Source: Tropicimonas isoalkanivorans
Lineage (GTDB): Bacteria; Pseudomonadota; Alphaproteobacteria; Rhodobacterales; Rhodobacteraceae
Direction: 5' to 3'
NCBI RefSeq assembly: GCF_900112335.1
Contig: NZ_FOLG01000009.1
Location: 144,459 to 208,458 of the forward strand
DNA length: 64,000 bases
The position numbers and the translations under genes were made by a program. The notes below the pieces were generated by a model that did no database searches, was not told where the DNA came from, and was given only the letters and a program-made list of their open reading frames with translations. Numbering within the stretch: position 1 is the stretch's first letter; every line of letters begins with the position of its first letter. Below are positions 58,657-64,000 of the stretch, piece after piece.

Positions 58657-58702
58657 ACGCGTCTTCCAGCCGTTTCTAGCTCGGAGCGTTCACCGCCAAT
58701 GG

Positions 58703-58717
58703 TTAATCCGACGTTAA
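58703..58717 (-). promoter_or_regulatory. CtrA-like binding site upstream of the PAS protein
   Basis: TTAA (58703-58706), 7 bases, TTAA (58714-58717); read on the minus strand it is TTAAC-N6-TTAAC, the full direct-repeat CtrA consensus. It lies 46-60 bases before the GTG of the PAS gene, in the 91-base gap behind regB, where it could overlap a promoter. Confidence 0.6.
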
Positions 58718-58747
58718 GGCCGCGGTCCCGCGCCGCAGGAAGATGGC

Positions 58748-60145
58748 TCAAGTGATGGGAATGCGTTCATTTTCCCCCAAACCTTCGCCATCCGCGGACT
58801 CGATGGACAAACCGGCGCGCGGCCACATCACCTCCACGATGGCGCCGCTGCGGGCAGGGCGCTCCGATTCTGTCAGGAACGGGTCTGCCCCGTTGGAAAA
58901 GGTCAGCTGCGCCCCCGACCGCTCCAGCAGCGTCTTGGCGATGAACAGCCCCAGACCCATGCCCTCGTATTCCGGCCGCCGGGCGCGTTCCGCCTGCGTC
59001 TTGCGGATGCGCATAAAGGGGTCGCCGATGCGCCCGATGGCATGCGGGGGAAAGCCGCGCCCGTCGTCCGCGATTCGGATGATGATCTTGTCGTCGGTCC
59101 AGCGGGCATCCACCCAAACGGTATCGACCGAGAAATCCACCGCGTTCTGCACCAGGTTGCGCAGCCCGTGAATGATCTCCGGCCGCCGCTGGACCGAGGG
59201 CTGCCGGCTGTCGCCGCCGGGGCCTGGGGCCACGTCGAACAGGATCTCCTTGCCGCGCTCCTGATGCGGTTCGGCCGCCTCGCGGATCACCGTGTCGAGC
59301 GGCGCGTGGCGCATGTGCAGGTCGTCCTTCCCGGCCCGGCCCATGGAACGGAGGATGTCGCGGCAGCGGTCGGCCTGGTCCCGGATCAACTCCGCGTCCT
59401 GCCGCAGCATCTCGTCGTCTTCCAGCTCCTCGATCAGCTCCGAACTGACCAGCTTGATCGTCGCCAGCGGCGTGCCCAGTTCATGCGCCGCCGCCGCCAC
59501 CACCCCGCCCAGGTCGGTCAGCTTCTGCTCCCGGGCCAGCGCCATCTGCGTGGCCACCAGCGCGTCGGACATGGAATTGATCTCGTTGGCGACCCGGCGC
59601 GCATAGAGCGCGAGAAACGCGATGCCGATCACGATCGCCGTCCAGAAGCCAAAGCGGAAGATGTCCGGCATTTCCAGGATCGATCCGTCCTCCACGCGCA
59701 GCGGCACATAGAAGAACCCCAGCAGCGTGATGAGCAGCACCGCCATTCCGCCGACGATCAGCGTCGACGGCAGGCGCAGCGCCGTTGCCGCAATGGTGAC
59801 AGGCGCCAGCATCAGCAACGCGAAGGGATTGTTGAGCCCGCCCGCCAGGAACAGCAGGAAGGACAGCAGCGCAAGGTCGAACGTCAGCGCGAGCAGCGTC
59901 TCGTGCTCCGTCAGCCGCTTGTTCTGCGGATAGACGAACACGGCCAACAGGTTGACGATGACCGCGATCCCCAGCGCGAGGATGAACAGGCCAAGGTCGA
60001 GTTGCAGCCCGTAGAAAGCCGTGGAAATCAGGATCGCCGCGAACTGCCCGGCAATGGCCACCCAGCGCAGCACGATCAACGTATGAAGCCGGACCCAGTG
60101 GCTCCTCGACATTCCGTCGAATACCGGGAATGTAGTGTCAGCCAT
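58748..60145 (-). CDS. regB: redox sensor histidine kinase RegB (PrrB)
   Basis: A 465-residue membrane sensor kinase of the global RegB/RegA redox system. Six helices (residues ~25-185) include the quinone-site segment GGLNNPFALL. The H-box AAAAHELGTPLATIKL has His221 as phosphorylation site. The redox-active Cys is present at Cys261 (QADRCRDILRSMGRAGKDD), the counterpart of Cys265 in R. capsulatus RegB. N, G1 and G2 boxes follow (GLRNLVQNAVDFS, IADDGRGFPP, GMGLGLFIAKTLLERSG). Start at MADTTFPVFDG. It is divergent from senC. Confidence 0.95.
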   Translation of the reverse strand: MADTTFPVFDGMSRSHWVRLHTLIVLRWVAIAGQFAAILISTAFYGLQLDLGLFILALGIAVIVNLLAVFVYPQNKRLTEHETLLALTFDLALLSFLLFLAGGLNNPFALLMLAPVTIAATALRLPSTLIVGGMAVLLITLLGFFYVPLRVEDGSILEMPDIFRFGFWTAIVIGIAFLALYARRVANEINSMSDALVATQMALAREQKLTDLGGVVAAAAHELGTPLATIKLVSSELIEELEDDEMLRQDAELIRDQADRCRDILRSMGRAGKDDLHMRHAPLDTVIREAAEPHQERGKEILFDVAPGPGGDSRQPSVQRRPEIIHGLRNLVQNAVDFSVDTVWVDARWTDDKIIIRIADDGRGFPPHAIGRIGDPFMRIRKTQAERARRPEYEGMGLGLFIAKTLLERSGAQLTFSNGADPFLTESERPARSGAIVEVMWPRAGLSIESADGEGLGENERIPIT

Positions 60146-60235
60146 GAACGCTCCTGATCTCGGGTCCGGGTGGATCGCCGCCGTTGATACCCTGCTCCGG
60201 GAGCGTCGGCAAACGTAAGTCCTGGAGGTAATCCG

Positions 60236-60862
60236 ATGAAATCCCGTGGCCTTGTCATCGCCGCCGCCGCTGTTGGCGTCGCGGCGGTCGCGCTCGCCGG
60301 CGTGGTCTATGTCCTTGCCCGCCCGGAGGCAGATCGTTTCGCGGAGTGCCGGACAGGCGTCATGGCCGGGGGCGAGGACGCGATCGGCGGCCCGCTGGAG
60401 CTGGTGAGCGAAACCGGAGAGACCGTCACGGACGCGGAAATCTTCACCAAGCCGTCGCTGCTCTATTTCGGCTATACCTACTGCCCCGACGTCTGCCCGC
60501 TCGACACCGTGCGCAACGCCGAGGCGGTGGAATTCCTCCAGGAGCGCGGATTCGACGTGCAGCCGGTCTTCGTCTCCGTCGACTGGGGCCGGGACGACGC
60601 GCAATCGATGGACGACTTCACCGCCAACATCCACCCCGACATGCTCGGCCTGACCGGCTCGGAAGAGCAGATCCGCGCGGCGTCGAAGGCCTATCGGACG
60701 TACTTCAACATCCGCGACCCGGAAGACGAGTTCTACCTCATCGACCATTCCACCTTCACCTACCTCGTCCTGCCGGAGACCGGATATCTCTCCTTCTTCC
60801 GGCGCGAACTGACAGGCGAACAGCTCGCCGACCAGGTGCAGTGCTTCCTCGAGAAGTTGTGA
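60236..60862 (+). CDS. senC: SCO1/SenC-family copper chaperone
   Basis: A 208-residue protein anchored by an N-terminal helix (LVIAAAAVGVAAVALAGVVYVLA) with a periplasmic thioredoxin fold. Copper ligands are in FGYTYCPDVCPLDTVRN (CxxxC) and the His in LIDHSTFTYLV. It supplies Cu to cytochrome oxidase (CuA/cbb3) and is part of the reg/prr cluster, where it may affect RegB signalling. GGAGGTAATCCG precedes the ATG. Confidence 0.95.
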   Translation: MKSRGLVIAAAAVGVAAVALAGVVYVLARPEADRFAECRTGVMAGGEDAIGGPLELVSETGETVTDAEIFTKPSLLYFGYTYCPDVCPLDTVRNAEAVEFLQERGFDVQPVFVSVDWGRDDAQSMDDFTANIHPDMLGLTGSEEQIRAASKAYRTYFNIRDPEDEFYLIDHSTFTYLVLPETGYLSFFRRELTGEQLADQVQCFLEKL

Positions 60863-60901
60863 CTGCGACACCCCTGCGGAAAATCGCTTCAAGCCAACTG
60901 T

Positions 60902-60930
60902 TTGACGCTGCGGCGACATGACACTAGTTT
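60902..60930 (+). promoter_or_regulatory. predicted promoter of regA
   Basis: TTGACG (60902-60907), a spacer of 17 bases, TAGTTT (60925-60930), in the senC-regA gap. It would give regA a start about 30 bases before its ATG, in addition to any read-through from senC. Confidence 0.4.
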
Positions 60931-60964
60931 CCGCCAAGGAATACACGGTTGCCGGAGGGCCTCG

Positions 60965-61519
60965 ATGGCTGAGCGCGAATTGCAGGATATCGGAGAGGAC
61001 AGGTCGCTCCTCATCGTTGACGACGACGAACCCTTTCTGCGCCGCCTGGCCCGCGCGATGGAGAAGCGCGGCTTCGAGACGGAGACCGCGCTGTCGGTCG
61101 CGGCGGGCAAGGCCATCGCCACCGCCCGCCCGCCCGCCTATGCCGTGGTCGACCTGCGGCTTGAGGACGGCAACGGCCTCGACGTGGTGGAGACGATCCG
61201 CGAGAAGCGCCCCGATGCGCGCGTGGTCGTGCTAACCGGCTACGGCGCCATCGCGACGGCCGTGGCCGCCGTGAAAATCGGCGCCACCGACTATCTCTCC
61301 AAGCCGGCGGACGCCAACGACGTGACCGCCGCACTGCTGGCCGACGGCGACAACCTGCCGCCGCCGCCCGAAAACCCCATGTCCGCCGACCGCGTGCGCT
61401 GGGAGCATATCCAGCGCGTCTACGAGCTCTGCGACCGCAACGTCTCGGAGACCGCCCGGCGGCTCAACATGCACCGCCGCACGCTGCAGCGCATCCTCGC
61501 CAAGCGCAGCCCGCGCTAG
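60965..61519 (+). CDS. regA: redox response regulator RegA (PrrA)
   Basis: A 184-residue response regulator, the exact length of RegA. Receiver domain: IVDDDEPFLRRLARAMEKRGFE, phosphoacceptor Asp63 in YAVVDLRLEDGNGLDVVE, VLTGYGAIATAVAAVKIGATDYLSKP. After a Pro-rich linker (LPPPPENPMSADRVRWEHI) a Fis-type helix-turn-helix binds DNA (LCDRNVSETARRLNMHRRTLQRILAKR). It follows GGAGGGCCTCG. It controls photosynthesis, CO2 and N2 fixation and respiration in relatives. Confidence 0.96.
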   Translation: MAERELQDIGEDRSLLIVDDDEPFLRRLARAMEKRGFETETALSVAAGKAIATARPPAYAVVDLRLEDGNGLDVVETIREKRPDARVVVLTGYGAIATAVAAVKIGATDYLSKPADANDVTAALLADGDNLPPPPENPMSADRVRWEHIQRVYELCDRNVSETARRLNMHRRTLQRILAKRSPR

Positions 61520-61522
61520 ACC

Positions 61523-61915
61523 ATGCCCGCGCGCCGCATCCCATACCTGCAACCGGCCCTCGCGGCCGGTTGTCTCGTTCTGGCCGCCTGCGGCTCGGCC
61601 CCATCCTCCGTCTCGCCCGCGCCCGCTGGCCGGATTGAGAAGGTGGCCGACCCGGTCTTCACCGATGGCGGCATCACCGCCGGCGGGACGGGGCGGGAAA
61701 TCGGCTTCGGCCGCGCGGAGCCCGGGGCTGTCGTCGCGATGTCCAAGCTGATGGGCACCGGTCCGGCCGCCGTCGCGCCTGCCTGCACCGGCCTGCGCGC
61801 CGCGCGCTGGGCGGACGGCACGACGCTCTACTTCGCCGAACGCCCCTACGACCCCGCTGCTTTCGTCGGCTGGCGGACGGCCACCGGCCAGGCGGGGCGG
61901 ACCTGCGCGCTATAG
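61523..61915 (+). CDS. small lipoprotein, unknown function
   Basis: A 130-residue protein with a lipoprotein signal (PYLQPALAAGCLVLAACGSAP, lipobox LAAC). The mature part has a conserved-looking core (GGITAGGTGREIGFGRAEPGAVVAMSKLMGTGPAAV) and two Cys residues that could pair (ACTGLRAARW, RTCAL). No domain recognised. It starts 3 bases after the regA stop and so is probably co-transcribed with it; its stop overlaps the convergent HD gene by 6 bases. Confidence 0.7.
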   Translation: MPARRIPYLQPALAAGCLVLAACGSAPSSVSPAPAGRIEKVADPVFTDGGITAGGTGREIGFGRAEPGAVVAMSKLMGTGPAAVAPACTGLRAARWADGTTLYFAERPYDPAAFVGWRTATGQAGRTCAL

Positions 61916-62503
61916 CCGGGTCAACAGCTCCGCGTGGCGCCGGGTGAACTCCTCGCGCACCTGAACCGGTGGGCGCAGGTGAATGTGCAGCCCCGCGATC
62001 ACGTCCCCACGGGGCCGCCCGAAAAACCGGTTCGACTCTGCCTCCGAAAACCCCGCGATCTGCGTCGCCTCCAGCCAGGCGCTGATTTTGTCGGCTTTCT
62101 TGATCTGCTTCTTCACGCTCACCGGAATCTGCGCCGGCAGGCCGAACCGGATGTGAATCGCCGCCGTCAGCCGCTCGTCCAGCGCCCCGTAGTTTGGCCC
62201 CACAGCCGCCTTGACCGGCGAGATCATGTCGCCGATCACGTATTCCGGCGCGTCGTGCAGCAACGCCGCCAGCCGCCATTTCACCGGCGCGTCAGGGTGC
62301 ATCCGGCCGAAGATCTCCTCCACCAGCAACGAATGCTCCGCCACCGAATAGGGAAAATCCCCCATCGTCTGCCCGTTCCACCGCGCGACGAAGGCCAGAC
62401 CATGCGCGATGTCCTCCACCTCGATGTCCACCGGGGTCGGGTCGAGCAGGTCCAGCCTGCGGCCGGAAAGCATGCGTTGCCAGGCGCGAACGGGTTTGGC
62501 CAC
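61910..62503 (-). CDS. HD-domain hydrolase (YfbR-like nucleotidase)
   Basis: A 197-residue HD protein: metal-binding His/Asp residues lie in [39 protein letters not shown] and [14 protein letters not shown]. The fold and order match YfbR-type 5'-deoxynucleotidases; phosphodiester or nucleotide phosphates are possible substrates. It is convergent with the small lipoprotein and divergent from ahcY. Confidence 0.82.
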   Translation of the reverse strand: MAKPVRAWQRMLSGRRLDLLDPTPVDIEVEDIAHGLAFVARWNGQTMGDFPYSVAEHSLLVEEIFGRMHPDAPVKWRLAALLHDAPEYVIGDMISPVKAAVGPNYGALDERLTAAIHIRFGLPAQIPVSVKKQIKKADKISAWLEATQIAGFSEAESNRFFGRPRGDVIAGLHIHLRPPVQVREEFTRRHAELLTRL

Positions 62504-62538
62504 CGGAATTCCTTCCTCTCAGGTCCCGGACCGGCATT

Positions 62539-62554
62539 CTTGCCGACCGGCAAG
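62539..62554. promoter_or_regulatory. small hairpin in the ahcY leader
   Basis: CTTGCC-GACC-GGCAAG, a perfect 6-bp stem with a 4-base loop, 51 bases before the ahcY ATG. It is too small for an SAH riboswitch as I know the class; its role is unclear. Confidence 0.3.
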
Positions 62555-62605
62555 CGCGGTGCTACGTCAGCGCGAAACCGATTTCCAGCATCCGAAGGAG
62601 CGCAC

Positions 62606-64000
62606 ATGGCGCAGGATTTCATCATCAAGGATATTGCCCTGGCAGATTTCGGGCGCAAGGAGCTCGATATTGCGGAGACGGAGATGCCGGGTCTGATGGC
62701 GCTGCGGGCTGAATATGGCGATGCGCAGCCGCTGCGCGGGGCGCGGATTGCCGGCTCGCTGCACATGACCATCCAGACCGCCGTGCTGATCGAGACGCTG
62801 GTGGCGCTCGGGGCGGATGTGCGCTGGGCCTCCTGCAACATCTTCTCCACCCAGGACCACGCCGCCGCCGCCATCGCCGCGGGCGGCACGCCGGTCTTCG
62901 CCGTCAAGGGCGAGACGCTGGAGGAATACTGGTCCTACACCGACCGGATCTTCCAGTTCCCCGACGGCGGCGCGAACCTGATCCTCGACGATGGCGGGGA
63001 CGCGACGCTCTACATCCTGCTCGGCGCGCGGGTCGAGGAGGGCGAGCCGGACCTGATCGCCACGCCCCAGTCGGAGGAGGAGACGGCCCTCTTCGCGCAG
63101 ATCCGCAAGCGCATCGCGGAGACGCCGGGCTGGTTCGTGCGCCAGCGCGAGATGATCAAGGGCGTCTCGGAAGAGACCACCACGGGCGTGCACCGCCTCT
63201 ACCAGCTGATGGAAAAGGGCCTGCTGCCCTTCCCGGCGATCAACGTCAACGACAGCGTCACCAAGTCGAAGTTCGACAACAAGTACGGCTGCAAGGAATC
63301 GCTGGTGGACGGCATCCGCCGCGCGACCGACACCATGATGGCCGGCAAGACGGCCGTGGTCTGCGGCTACGGCGACGTGGGCAAGGGCTCGGCCGCGTCT
63401 CTGCGGGGCGCCGGCGCCCGGGTGAAGGTGACGGAGATCGACCCGATCTGCGCCCTTCAGGCCGCGATGGACGGCTACGAGGTTGTCCGCCTGGAGGACG
63501 CGGTGGAGACCGCCGACATCTTCATCACCACCACCGGCAACCGCGACGTGATCCGCCTGGAGCACATGCGGGCGATGAAGGACATGGCCATCGTCGGCAA
63601 CATCGGCCACTTCGACAACGAGATCCAGGTGGCCGCGCTGAAGAACATGAAGTGGACCAACATCAAGGACCAGGTGGACATGATCGAGATGCCGAACGGC
63701 AACCGCCTGATCCTGCTCAGCGAGGGCCGTCTGCTGAACCTCGGCAACGCCACCGGCCACCCCAGCTTCGTGATGTCGGCGTCCTTTACCAACCAGGTGC
63801 TGGCGCAGATGGAACTGTGGCGGAACGGCGGCGACTACCGCAACGAGGTCTACATCCTGCCCAAGCACCTCGACGAAAAAGTCGCCCGCCTCCACCTCGC
63901 CCGCATCGGCGTCCGACTCTCCGAACTCTCCCCCGAACAGGCCGACTACATCGGCGTCACCGTCGACGGTCCCTTCAAGCCGGACCACTACAGGTACTGA
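62606..64000 (+). CDS. ahcY: adenosylhomocysteinase AhcY
   Basis: A 464-residue NAD-dependent hydrolase that splits S-adenosylhomocysteine to adenosine and homocysteine. Key segments: [89 protein letters not shown] (catalytic Asp/Lys/His region), [30 protein letters not shown] (NAD site) and the C-terminal KPDHYRY that reaches the neighbour subunit. AAGGAG precedes the ATG. The stop codon is the last triplet of the window. In Rhodobacter the gene lies beside the reg cluster, as here. Confidence 0.97.
   Translation: MAQDFIIKDIALADFGRKELDIAETEMPGLMALRAEYGDAQPLRGARIAGSLHMTIQTAVLIETLVALGADVRWASCNIFSTQDHAAAAIAAGGTPVFAVKGETLEEYWSYTDRIFQFPDGGANLILDDGGDATLYILLGARVEEGEPDLIATPQSEEETALFAQIRKRIAETPGWFVRQREMIKGVSEETTTGVHRLYQLMEKGLLPFPAINVNDSVTKSKFDNKYGCKESLVDGIRRATDTMMAGKTAVVCGYGDVGKGSAASLRGAGARVKVTEIDPICALQAAMDGYEVVRLEDAVETADIFITTTGNRDVIRLEHMRAMKDMAIVGNIGHFDNEIQVAALKNMKWTNIKDQVDMIEMPNGNRLILLSEGRLLNLGNATGHPSFVMSASFTNQVLAQMELWRNGGDYRNEVYILPKHLDEKVARLHLARIGVRLSELSPEQADYIGVTVDGPFKPDHYRY

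Noticed and set aside
60146..60946. Possible 5' extension of regB covering senC on the other strand
   Set aside because: The extra 267 codons match no family, cross the senC gene and lack a ribosome site; RegB of normal length starts at MADTTF.
62504..62605. SAH or SAM-SAH riboswitch before ahcY
   Set aside because: CCGAAGGAGCGC at the ribosome site is faintly like part of the SAH class, but the paired stems of that class are not formed and only a 6-bp hairpin exists. Infernal with the SAH family model would decide.

Overview
The window is ordinary high-GC alphaproteobacterial chromosome, and the gene content points to Rhodobacterales (Rhodobacteraceae, Rhodobacter/Roseobacter group). The main clues are a SmoEFGK/SmoS polyol system, the RegB-SenC-RegA redox regulon next to ahcY, the maf-aroE-coaE-dnaQ-secB-fxsA-timA-mltA-smr block, MaeB fused to a phosphotransacetylase domain, and the AmgK/MurU-AddBA-TrxA operon. 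No phage, transposase, CRISPR, tRNA or rRNA gene is visible.

Layout. (1) 0-10.4 kb is a catabolic island for sugar alcohols. On the minus strand lie a LacI-type regulator, an ABC importer (smoE, smoF, smoG, smoK), the dehydrogenase smoS and a second SDR cut by the window edge. Divergent from these is an operon for a PfkB kinase, a lone GatZ/KbaZ protein, a fructokinase and a fructose-6-phosphate aldolase-like enzyme. Together they would import polyols, oxidise them to ketoses, phosphorylate these and feed fructose-6-phosphate or dihydroxyacetone plus glyceraldehyde-3-phosphate. (2) 10.4-16.1 kb holds a sulfotransferase/class IV aminotransferase pair, a periplasmic MsrA, a ribokinase-like gene and maeB. 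(3) 16.3-38.5 kb is the replication-origin neighbourhood: mutS, grpE, hrcA, rph, rdgB, hemW, parB, parA, rsmG, mnmG, mnmE, rho, hemJ, then a 413-bp non-coding stretch with DnaA-box-like sites that I call oriC, then maf, aroE, coaE, dnaQ, secB, fxsA, timA, mltA, a Smr protein and an MFS transporter. Two perfect 16-bp parS sites lie inside rsmG and over the mnmG start codon. Genes diverge from the proposed origin. (4) 38.7-47.9 kb is hslU and hslV separated by a roughly 7-kb block: qorB with its HxlR regulator, a GH25 lipoprotein, a THUMP rRNA methyltransferase and a three-gene potassium-uptake operon (trkH, ktrA, ktrB). (5) 48-58.7 kb is a tightly overlapping operon reading leftward: a PAS-domain protein with a CtrA-like box upstream, tsaE, amgK-like, murU-like, addB, addA, trxA (with a clear intrinsic terminator). 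(6) 58.7-64 kb is regB, senC, regA, a small lipoprotein, an HD hydrolase and ahcY.

The most useful observations are the origin with coding-embedded parS sites, the lone GatZ plus FSA-type aldolase in the polyol cluster, the CtrA-like box in front of a kinase-less PAS protein, the mixed Trk/Ktr operon, and a class IV aminotransferase that seems to lack a conserved Glu. Start codons were chosen by Shine-Dalgarno match, overlap with the upstream gene and known family N-termini. All functional calls come from reading motifs by eye.
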